Source: Egaibacter danicus (GTDB lineage Bacteria; Pseudomonadota; Gammaproteobacteria; Burkholderiales; Burkholderiaceae_C). Taken from it: a stretch of 64,000 nucleotides of DNA. Made by a program: the position numbers and the translations under genes. The stretch covers positions 62,001 through 126,000 of the forward strand of contig JADJII010000001.1 in the NCBI GenBank assembly GCA_016707075.1, given 5' to 3'. Under the pieces are notes generated by a model. That model was not told where the DNA came from. It ran no database searches and worked only from the letters and a program-made list of their open reading frames with translations. Numbering within the stretch: the stretch's first letter is position 1; each line of letters starts with the position of its first letter. Below, one piece after another: positions 57,397 through 64,000 of this stretch.

Positions 57397-58247
57397 TGAA
57401 TACGGTCCGCCAGCAGTTCCCACACAGGCGTCAACTCACCGGACAGGTAAGGCAGTGTGCCCAGATCAGTATGCGATTCCAGGGGGCTGTGAAAATCGCT
57501 GCCGCGTGAGGCTGCCAGACCAAACTCGCGGGCGGTTTCGGCATACGTCACGTATTCGGCCGTGGTGTGACTACCCGTGACGACCTCAACGCCCCGACCG
57601 CCATGGGTCTTGAATTCGGTGAACAGTGCGTACTCTTCATTGGCTGTGAACTTGTAGCGGGCAGGGTGGGCGATGACGGCAATGCCACCGGCCTGCGTAA
57701 TCCAGCTCACCGCATCCTTGAGCGTGGCCCAGCGGTGCTCGACAAAACCGGGCTTGCCTTCGGTCAGGTACTTGCGGAACACCTCATTGGTTTCTTTGCA
57801 TACGCCTGACTCCACCAGATAGCGGGCAAAGTGGGTTCGTGAGATCAACTCCGGGTTGCCCACAAATTTCAGTGCGCCTTCGTAGGCGCCATGGATGCCC
57901 ACTTTGGCCAATCCTTCAGACATCTCCATCGCCCTCAAGCCCCGGCCGCCGCGGGTTTGCAGCAGCCCCTGCTTGAGCCCGGGATCGTCCGGATCAAAAC
58001 CAAGGCCTACGATGTGGACCGTTTTGCCAATGAAGGTGACCGAGATTTCGGTGCCAGTCAGGTATCGCATCCCCTGTGCTTTTGCGGCAGCGGCGGCACG
58101 GTGCTGGCCACCAATTTCGTCATGATCAGTCAGTGACCACAACTCGACCTTGTTGGTGCTGGCGCGTGCAGCGAGCTCTTCGGGTGTCAGGGTGCCGTCG
58201 GAGACAACGGAATGGCAATGGAGGTCTGCGTTCAGGATGGATGTCAC
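57393..58247 (-). CDS. PHP-domain phosphoesterase (RNase AM/TrpH-like)
   Basis: This 284-residue metal-dependent PHP phosphoesterase shows ADLHCHSVVSDGTLTPEEL near the N-terminus (HxH metal ligands), SLTDHDEIGGQHRAA, GTEISVTFIGKTVHIVGLGF, an interdomain RTHFARYLVESG, VIAHPARY and GSDFHSPLESH. The order fits YciV/TrpH, a 3',5'-nucleotide bisphosphate phosphatase also described as the 5'-to-3' exonuclease RNase AM that matures 5S and 23S rRNA. The start is GTG. Confidence 0.9.
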   Translation of the reverse strand: MTSILNADLHCHSVVSDGTLTPEELAARASTNKVELWSLTDHDEIGGQHRAAAAAKAQGMRYLTGTEISVTFIGKTVHIVGLGFDPDDPGLKQGLLQTRGGRGLRAMEMSEGLAKVGIHGAYEGALKFVGNPELISRTHFARYLVESGVCKETNEVFRKYLTEGKPGFVEHRWATLKDAVSWITQAGGIAVIAHPARYKFTANEEYALFTEFKTHGGRGVEVVTGSHTTAEYVTYAETAREFGLAASRGSDFHSPLESHTDLGTLPYLSGELTPVWELLADRIQ

Positions 58248-58295
58248 AGAATCATTTTAGGCGCTATGACATTTTCCTGCTGAATCAGGCCATGG

Positions 58296-60005
58296 TCAGA
58301 CCTCGGCCCCTTCAACCAGAAACCGCACGCGGCGCACGCCGTTCCATTCATCGGCATCCAGCCGGAAAGCCAGTTTGACCCTTGCTGGCAATGGCTCCGT
58401 GCGACCAAACCAGATGCCATCCACCGGCGAGCCCTGATGCTTGAGTTTCAGCGCCAGGTGTTTTTCACCCACTAGCCGTTGCGAAATCACATCCACTTCT
58501 TCGCTGAAAGTGGGTGGCGCAAAACCCTGACCCCAGACCTCATGGTGCAGGGTGTCCACGAGGTCGATGCGGCGGTATTCGGGGGCCAGCGGGCCATCGG
58601 TATCGATGCGACGGGTTAGCGTGGCGGTGTCCAGCCATTCCTGGGCGACCTCATTCAGGCCCTGCTCAAAATCGTCGAAATGTTCCTCGGCAATGGTGCA
58701 GCCGGCCGCCATGGCGTGGCCGCCGAATCGCAGCAACACATCGGGGTAACGTTTGGCCACCAGGTCCAGTGCATCGCGCAGGTGAAAGCCGGGGATGGAA
58801 CGACCCGATCCCTTGAGTTCATGCTCCTTGCCCAGCGCGGCGCTGGCGGCAAACACGAAACTGGGACGGTGCAGTTTGTCCTTGATGCGCGAGGCCACGA
58901 TGCCAACCACGCCTTCGTGAAAATCGGGGTCAAAGACACAGATCGCCGGGGGGGGCTCATCACCCTCATCAAACAGGGACTCGGCAATCTGCATCGCCTG
59001 CTCACGCATATCGCCTTCAATTTCACGGCGCTCGCGGTTGATGCCGTCCAGTGTTTTGGCCAACTCATCGGCGCGGCCCGCATCGTCGGTCAGCAGGCAT
59101 TCAATGCCCAGCGTCATGTCGGATAGCCGCCCGGCAGCGTTGATACGGGGCCCCAGCGCAAAGCCGAAATCGAAGGTGGTGGCTACTTTGGCTAACCGAC
59201 CGGATGCTACAAAAAGACTAGCTAGTCCTGCAGGCAGGGAGAGGGCCCGGACCCGTTTTAACCCTTGGGCAACGAGGCGTCTATTGTTGGCGTCGAGCTT
59301 CACCACGTCGGCCACCGTGCCCAGCGCCACCAGCGGCAGCAGCGCATCCAGCTTGGGCTGAGTCTCCACGGTGAAGACGCCGCGCTGGCGCAATTCGGAG
59401 CGCAGCGCCAGCAGCACATAAAACATCACGCCGACACCGGCGATGGACTTGCTCTCGAATGGGCAACCGGGCTGGTTCGGGTTAACGATAACGTCCGCAT
59501 CAGGCAGCGTAGCAGCGGGCAAGTGATGGTCGGTCACCAGCACCTGCAGGTCCAGCGCCTTGGCGGTGGCCACGCCTTCCATGCTGGCGATGCCGTTGTC
59601 CACGGTGATCAACACGTCAGCACCGCTGTCCTTGACGCGCTGGGCGATGGGGCTGGTGAGGCCATAACCGTCCACCACCCGGTCCGGCACGATGTAGCTG
59701 ACCTGCTTGGCACCCAATAGCCGCAGACCGCGAATGGCCACCGCGCAGGCCGTGGCGCCATCGCAGTCGTAGTCGGCCACGATACACAGGCGCTTGTTCT
59801 GCGCAATGGCGTCGGCCAGCAGCGTGGCCGCTTCAGCGGTGCCCAGCATCCCGGATGGCGGCAGCAGGCGGTTCAGTCCATCATCCAGCTCATCTTTGTT
59901 TTGTACGCCCCGTGCTGCGAACAGGCGGGCCAGCAACGGGTGCACACCAGCCTGTTCAAGCACCCATACGGCGCGGGGTGGAATGTCTCTCGCTACTATT
60001 TTCAT
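58296..60005 (-). CDS. recJ: Single-stranded-DNA-specific exonuclease RecJ
   Basis: RecJ is a 5'-to-3' single-strand exonuclease in recombination and mismatch repair. The 569-residue protein has DHH motifs VADYDCDGATACAVAIRG, VDNGIASMEG, VLVTDHHLPAATLPDADVIV (in part), VGIVASRIKDKLHRPSFVFA, and the DHHA1 stretch LRFGGHAMAAGCTI. The length is normal (E. coli 577). The ATG overlaps the stop of the upstream gene within a repeat copy. A degenerate repeat head (59206-59223) lies inside the gene. Confidence 0.95.
   Translation of the reverse strand: MKIVARDIPPRAVWVLEQAGVHPLLARLFAARGVQNKDELDDGLNRLLPPSGMLGTAEAATLLADAIAQNKRLCIVADYDCDGATACAVAIRGLRLLGAKQVSYIVPDRVVDGYGLTSPIAQRVKDSGADVLITVDNGIASMEGVATAKALDLQVLVTDHHLPAATLPDADVIVNPNQPGCPFESKSIAGVGVMFYVLLALRSELRQRGVFTVETQPKLDALLPLVALGTVADVVKLDANNRRLVAQGLKRVRALSLPAGLASLFVASGRLAKVATTFDFGFALGPRINAAGRLSDMTLGIECLLTDDAGRADELAKTLDGINRERREIEGDMREQAMQIAESLFDEGDEPPPAICVFDPDFHEGVVGIVASRIKDKLHRPSFVFAASAALGKEHELKGSGRSIPGFHLRDALDLVAKRYPDVLLRFGGHAMAAGCTIAEEHFDDFEQGLNEVAQEWLDTATLTRRIDTDGPLAPEYRRIDLVDTLHHEVWGQGFAPPTFSEEVDVISQRLVGEKHLALKLKHQGSPVDGIWFGRTEPLPARVKLAFRLDADEWNGVRRVRFLVEGAEV
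59206..59250 (+). repeat. Possible degenerate repeat copy inside recJ
   Basis: GCTACAAAAAGACTAGC is followed by TAGTCCTGCAGGCAGGGAG. The head is recognisable, but the CGCATAT core is not preserved. It is listed as a weak candidate only. Confidence 0.25.
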
Positions 60006-60030
60006 AGCTGGTCACGCAATAGATATAAGG
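59991..60030 (+). repeat. Dispersed repeat copy at the recJ start / upstream stop junction
   Basis: CGCTACTATTTTCATAGC is followed by TGGTCACGCAATAGATATAA and GGAGT. It covers the ATGA overlap: the recJ start codon (60003-60005) and the stop of the upstream gene both lie within the repeat head. Confidence 0.55.
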
Positions 60031-60967
60031 AGTAATGGCCAAAATGACGAACAATTTTGTTCAAAAATCCGGTTGATCGGGCATCGAAGGTTATGGCACT
60101 TCGCTCGCCACACAAGGTCAGAAGGGCGCGGTTGCCGGCTACCACTTCACGCAGCAACACGGCGCAATGGGTTGCGTCCAGTGTCTTCCATGCCTGAATC
60201 CAGCCGTCCCAGTCTCGCCTGATGGCTGCGTCTCGCAAGTCGCTGGCGATCACGGGCGAATCGGCTTCGAAAGGCGCCGATGACGACAGGGTGCCCTCTG
60301 GCAGGGTACCGGTGCCACTGACCCAAAACGAATTGACGGTCTGCAGGCCGCTGGCTGCTCGCGCATCATTGACCGGCTGTGTGTACAGCAACATCTGCAT
60401 TTCGTTTTGCAGGCGGCGCAGAGGCGCAGCCTGCGGGGTTTTGGGTAGCCAGCCGTCAATGTCGCTGCCAGCAACCCGGTCTACAGAGGCCGACGCCATG
60501 CCCCGAAACAGCTCAGATCGGGCCAGCCACCGGTCAGGCTTTGCGTAGTCGATGCCGATGCCGTCTTCCTCAAAATACGGCCGCACAGCCTCCAGCAAAG
60601 TGCGCGATTCGGCCTCGGTCAAATCCAGCGCCTGAGGATCATCCATGACGATGTGATCACTGTTAACCGTCCAGTGGCATGGAGACACCCACGCCCACGC
60701 CTCGTTGCCCGGCCTTCTGCCTGATTTCACCAAGTCCCATGCCGCCCAGGGAAAGCAGCCGTCTTGCGGTGAAGGATTTCTGTTGAAGCCCAAAATCTGT
60801 GCCTGCGCCCTCTCGTGGGGCGGCGAGAGTGAGAGGCTGTCGCCCTGATCCACGTTCACCTCCGTCATGCGTGCCAGCAGTTTTTCCAGGTTCGGCAATG
60901 CAACACCCTTCAGGACTTGATGGGCGCCAGGATCAGTCAGGCAGGCGAAGGGAATCAGCAGATGCAT
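60002..60967 (-). CDS. Phosphoglycerate mutase-like protein (as annotated in Burkholderiales)
   Basis: This 321-residue soluble protein starts MHLLIPFACLTDPGAHQVLK and includes PCHWTVNSDHIVMDDPQALD and TVNSFWVSGTGTLPEG. Proteins like this are called phosphoglycerate mutase (cofactor-independent type) in related genomes, but the classical metal-binding serine motif is not evident to me, so catalytic function is uncertain. It precedes recJ in an ATGA-coupled pair, and its last residues (HYSLYLLRDQL) are encoded by a dispersed-repeat copy. Confidence 0.6.
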   Translation of the reverse strand: MHLLIPFACLTDPGAHQVLKGVALPNLEKLLARMTEVNVDQGDSLSLSPPHERAQAQILGFNRNPSPQDGCFPWAAWDLVKSGRRPGNEAWAWVSPCHWTVNSDHIVMDDPQALDLTEAESRTLLEAVRPYFEEDGIGIDYAKPDRWLARSELFRGMASASVDRVAGSDIDGWLPKTPQAAPLRRLQNEMQMLLYTQPVNDARAASGLQTVNSFWVSGTGTLPEGTLSSSAPFEADSPVIASDLRDAAIRRDWDGWIQAWKTLDATHCAVLLREVVAGNRALLTLCGERSAITFDARSTGFLNKIVRHFGHYSLYLLRDQL

Positions 60968-61137
60968 GGGGGTGTATTGTCCGGGAGAAGCCGAATAGGC
61001 GTGTCAGCTGCACCTTTAATCCGCGTCAGGGCAGCTTATTTGCTGCTCACATCGACTATTCTTCGCGTTATTCTTGGCGGGAGGCGTGCGGTGTGGCATT
61101 CCTCGCGAATAATTGAGGTCTGCCGTTTTCATATTTG
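60968..61137. promoter_or_regulatory. Divergent intergenic region upstream of lolC/E
   Basis: This 170-base gap separates the minus-strand phosphoglycerate mutase-like gene from the plus-strand lipoprotein-release permease gene and should hold both promoters. I see no clear operator, hairpin or repeat copy in it. Confidence 0.25.
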
Positions 61138-62394
61138 ATGCAAATTCCTTACGAACTCATTCTTGGCTGGCGCTACACCCGCGCCGGGCGCGCCACCCGG
61201 CGAAACGGCTTCATCTCTTTTATCTCCGGTGTCTCCATGCTGGGTATCGCGCTGGGCGTAGCGGCACTGATTATTGTGCTCAGTGTGATGAACGGGTTTC
61301 AAAAGGAAGTCCGCGACCGGATGCTGAGTGTGGTGTCGCATATTGAAATTCTGGCGCCTGACGGAGCCGCCCTGCCTGATCTCGATGTCACACTGGCAGA
61401 AGCACGCAAGAACCCACAGGTTATTGGTGCTGCACCTTTCATAGCATCCCAGGCACTACTGGCAAGGGGTGAGGACATGAAAGGCACTATCGTTCGGGGT
61501 ATTGACCCGCAACGAGAGCCAGAGGTGACCGACCTCGCCGTTGAGCTGAAGAACACGGGTTTGGCGCAGCTGGTCTCCGGTGAATTCGGCATCGTGTTGG
61601 GCGGTGAACTGGCCCGCAGCCTCGGCGTTCGTCAGGGTGACAAGGTCACGCTGATTGCACCCAGCGGGCAGGTTACACCGGCGGGTGTGGTGCCGCGCCT
61701 CAAGCAGATGACGGTCGTGGGTACCTTTGACTCGGGGCACTATGAATACGACTCGGCGCTGGTGCTGGTTCACCAGGATGATGCCGCGAAGATCTTCCGC
61801 CTGGACGGTCCTACGGGCATCCGTCTGAAACTCAAGGATCTGCATGAGGCCCGCACCGTTGCTGCCCAACTGGCGCTCAACCTGACGGGAGACCTGATCA
61901 TTCGCGACTGGACACGCCAGAACCGTACCTGGTTCTCAGCGGTGCAGCTCGAAAAACGCATGATGTTCATCATCCTCACCCTCATCGTTGCCGTGGCTGC
62001 ATTCAACTTGGTGTCCACGTTGGTGATGACCGTAACGGACAAGCGTGCCGACATTGCCATTTTGCGAACGCTGGGTGCCAGCCCGGCCAGCATCATGGGC
62101 ATCTTTGTGGTTCAGGGCGCCATGGTGGGCGTCATTGGCACGCTGGCTGGCCTGGCGCTCGGTCTGGGTGTGGCTTTCAATATTGACGTGATCGTGCCGG
62201 CGCTGGAGCGATTGTTGAGCGCCAGCTTTTTGCCCAAAGACATCTACCTGATCAACCGCATGCCGAGTGATCCACAGAGCGCGGACATCATGCCAATTGC
62301 CGTCATATCGCTGGTGCTGGCCTTTCTGGCCACGATCTATCCGAGCTGGCGCGCCAGTCGCGTGAATCCGGCCGAGGCGCTGCGTTATGAGTGA
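61138..62394 (+). CDS. Lipoprotein-releasing ABC transporter permease LolC/LolE
   Basis: This 418-residue inner-membrane permease works with LolD to release outer-membrane lipoproteins to LolA. It has an N-terminal helix (RNGFISFISGVSMLGIALGV), a large periplasmic domain (~50-265) and three C-terminal helices with an FtsX signature (VMTVTDKRADIAILRTLGAS; PSWRASRVNPAEALRYE). A single permease precedes lolD; E. coli has both LolC and LolE, so the second may be elsewhere, or this organism may use a homodimer (LolF-like). The ATG at 61138 is preferred to an adjacent TTG. Confidence 0.92.
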   Translation: MQIPYELILGWRYTRAGRATRRNGFISFISGVSMLGIALGVAALIIVLSVMNGFQKEVRDRMLSVVSHIEILAPDGAALPDLDVTLAEARKNPQVIGAAPFIASQALLARGEDMKGTIVRGIDPQREPEVTDLAVELKNTGLAQLVSGEFGIVLGGELARSLGVRQGDKVTLIAPSGQVTPAGVVPRLKQMTVVGTFDSGHYEYDSALVLVHQDDAAKIFRLDGPTGIRLKLKDLHEARTVAAQLALNLTGDLIIRDWTRQNRTWFSAVQLEKRMMFIILTLIVAVAAFNLVSTLVMTVTDKRADIAILRTLGASPASIMGIFVVQGAMVGVIGTLAGLALGLGVAFNIDVIVPALERLLSASFLPKDIYLINRMPSDPQSADIMPIAVISLVLAFLATIYPSWRASRVNPAEALRYE

Positions 62395-63091
62395 CCAGTT
62401 CATCAGCCGCCCGGTGCCCGATATCGTGCTGAGCGCCAGGGGCCTGACCAAGCGCTTCACCGAAGGCCGGCTGGATGTCACGGTGCTTCAAGGCGTTGAC
62501 TTTGACGTACGTGCCGGAGAGACCGTGGCGATCGTGGGCGCCTCAGGATCGGGCAAAAGCACGCTGCTTCACTTGCTGGGAGGTCTGGATGCTCCCACTC
62601 ATGGCTCCGTGATGTTGCAGGGGCAAGACCTGGCCCATCAGAGTGCGGCCGAGCAGGGTCGTCTGCGCAATATTCATCTTGGTTTTGTCTACCAGTTCCA
62701 CCATCTGCTGCCGGAGTTCAGTGCGCAGGACAACGTCGCGATGCCGTTGTGGATCAGGCGCATGACGCCCGAGGGCAGTGCGCTGAAAGCGGCGCAGATG
62801 CTGGCCAAGGTGGGTTTGCAGGATCGGCTGCATCATCGACCGGCTGAATTGTCTGGCGGTGAACGGCAACGCGTTGCGCTGGCGAGAGCCCTGGTGACGC
62901 AACCCGCTTGTGTGCTGGCCGATGAGCCAACGGGCAATCTGGACCGTTCGACTGCGAATGGCGTATTTGAGTTGATGCTGGAACTGGCCCGTAACCATGG
63001 AACAGCTTTTGTTGTTGTTACCCATGATCAGGCCCTTGCTGCGCGCTGCAGCCGGCAGCTGCAACTCGTTGCGGGGGTGCTTCAAGCGTGA
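62387..63091 (+). CDS. lolD: Lipoprotein-releasing ABC transporter ATPase
   Basis: LolD powers lipoprotein release. The 234-residue ATPase has Walker A GASGSGKSTLLHLLGG (~48-63), signature LSGGERQRVALARAL and Walker B VLADEPTGNLD, followed by the VVVTHDQALAARC switch His. The start overlaps the permease stop by eight bases. Three-gene lolCDE organisation is reduced to two here. Confidence 0.95.
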   Translation: MSDQFISRPVPDIVLSARGLTKRFTEGRLDVTVLQGVDFDVRAGETVAIVGASGSGKSTLLHLLGGLDAPTHGSVMLQGQDLAHQSAAEQGRLRNIHLGFVYQFHHLLPEFSAQDNVAMPLWIRRMTPEGSALKAAQMLAKVGLQDRLHHRPAELSGGERQRVALARALVTQPACVLADEPTGNLDRSTANGVFELMLELARNHGTAFVVVTHDQALAARCSRQLQLVAGVLQA

Positions 63092-63175
63092 CAGTGACTG
63101 CATTGCCCTCCATCAACAGTGGTGGCTCGGTTACGATGACGAGCCAGCCAGGGAGGAATTTTTGAGGGGGCTTCA

Positions 63176-64000
63176 TTGACCAATCGCATCAGGCATTATT
63201 GGAGAGGTACGCGGTTGCTTGCGCGCCTGCTGCTGCCTGTCGTTTTGCTGATTTTGGCCGCGTTGTCAGGGCGGTCGTTGTACCTGATTGAAGACGAAAA
63301 GGCCGAGGGCATTTCGCGTTATGACGAGCAGCTTCGGGAGGTTCGGGTTCTGCTGGCCCCGGCACTGCCAAGGATCGCAGCCAGAGGGGAGTTCACCACC
63401 ATTGAGCAGCTGCTTGCCGCACAGGTTAAGACCCGCTCCACGATTGACCAGATCACCTGGCGGCTTCAGAAGACCGTCCTGTCGGCCACCAACGTCGACG
63501 CGGTTCAACTGGACGCGCCTGTGTGGTTTGCAGCGTTTCTGGGTCTGCAGGCTTACGAAACTACTGCCCCGGTCGTCGTCGATGGTGTGATACATGGGGA
63601 CCTCACCCTGCGCACCAATCCAGCGCCTCTGGTCAACAAACTGTGGAGGCGTCTGATTGCTCAGGCACCTGTTGCCATGTTGATGCTGGTGTTGCTGGTT
63701 GCCTGCATGTGGCTTGTTCTTCGGGCCAATCTGACGACATTGCACCGTCTCTCCGTAGCGGCGACCAAGTTCAAGCTGGGCGAACATCATGTGCGTGTGG
63801 CCGAAATAGGCGCGCCCGAGACGCGTGCCGCCGCACTCGCCTTTAACAACATGGCCGATGAAGTGCAGCAATTGCTGCTATCGCTCAATGAGAGCGAAGC
63901 GACGTTTCGTCGCCTTTTCGAAGACGCACATGACCCGGTAATGCTTGTCCAGAAGGGGCGGATCATCGCGTGCAACCTTGCGGCGCTGATGCAGCTGGGG
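63176..64000 (+). CDS. Membrane sensor with HAMP-like and PAS regions, 5' part
   Basis: The gene runs off the right edge with 275 codons visible. It has an N-terminal helix (RLLLPVVLLILAALSGRSLY, ~12-31), a periplasmic domain (~35-150), a second helix (VAMLMLVLLVACMWLVL, ~165-181), a HAMP-like segment (LTTLHRLSVAATKFKLGEHH) and the start of a PAS domain (LNESEATFRRLFEDAHDPVM). The output domain is outside the window: histidine kinase, GGDEF or EAL all remain possible. The start is a TTG preceded by GAGGGGG at good spacing; no better in-frame ATG was found. Confidence 0.75.
   Translation, partial: MTNRIRHYWRGTRLLARLLLPVVLLILAALSGRSLYLIEDEKAEGISRYDEQLREVRVLLAPALPRIAARGEFTTIEQLLAAQVKTRSTIDQITWRLQKTVLSATNVDAVQLDAPVWFAAFLGLQAYETTAPVVVDGVIHGDLTLRTNPAPLVNKLWRRLIAQAPVAMLMLVLLVACMWLVLRANLTTLHRLSVAATKFKLGEHHVRVAEIGAPETRAAALAFNNMADEVQQLLLSLNESEATFRRLFEDAHDPVMLVQKGRIIACNLAALMQLG

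Overview
The window looks like chromosomal DNA of a G+C-rich betaproteobacterium. I infer Burkholderiales, family Comamonadaceae (Rhodoferax/Polaromonas type), from the protein character, the gene sets (DUF3460, DUF3305/DUF3306, Cys-type formate dehydrogenase, LolCDE) and a small dispersed repeat of a kind I associate with Comamonadaceae. No phage, transposase, CRISPR array or integrase was seen. Genes are densely packed and many overlap by 4 bases (ATGA or GTGA).

Region 1 (1-9.1 kb) is core metabolism: the end of nadC, then nadA, converging on panC-panB-nadB and scpA. A DUF3460 gene, a BamE-like lipoprotein, a spermidine-synthase-like protein and a SulP transporter follow. Region 2 (9.3-10.9 kb) is a membrane PAS-PAS-GGDEF protein.

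Region 3 (11.0-18.2 kb, minus strand) is a six-gene hyfBCEFGI-like operon. It encodes a membrane complex built like energy-converting hydrogenases, but the large subunit has lost the cysteine ligands of the [NiFe] site while the small subunit keeps its Fe-S cysteines. This matches the poorly characterised energy-converting hydrogenase-related (Ehr) complexes. metG and apbC follow.

Region 4 (21.7-38.2 kb, plus strand) is a large formate-oxidation locus. It holds a LysR regulator, a cytosolic NAD-linked formate dehydrogenase (fused NuoE/NuoF-type subunit plus FdsA-type catalytic subunit), DUF3305 and DUF3306 proteins, a 712-residue multi-cluster Fe-S protein and a TorD-like chaperone. A second, periplasmic, quinone-linked enzyme follows (Tat-target peptide, FdhA, FdhB, small lipoprotein, cytochrome b FdhC, small secreted protein), then FdhD. 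Together with region 3 this gives two routes for formate electrons, to NAD and to quinone, plus a possible proton- or ion-pumping complex nearby.

Region 5 (38-64 kb) is mostly housekeeping: an FtsX-type permease; an ECF sigma factor with a membrane ankyrin protein that may be its anti-sigma; a truncated haemoglobin; SPOR and SRPBCC proteins; Smr, radC, slpA, ispH, a dehydratase, serS, an MFS exporter, tRNA-Ser(CGA), trpS, a site-2 protease, a YciO-type protein, an EamA transporter, a PHP phosphoesterase, recJ, a phosphoglycerate-mutase-like protein, lolC/E-lolD and the start of a PAS sensor.

A repeat of about 55-60 bases recurs through the window, always in the same orientation. It lies between genes and also inside genes, where it encodes linkers or termini and in one case supplies the ribosome-binding site and start codon.
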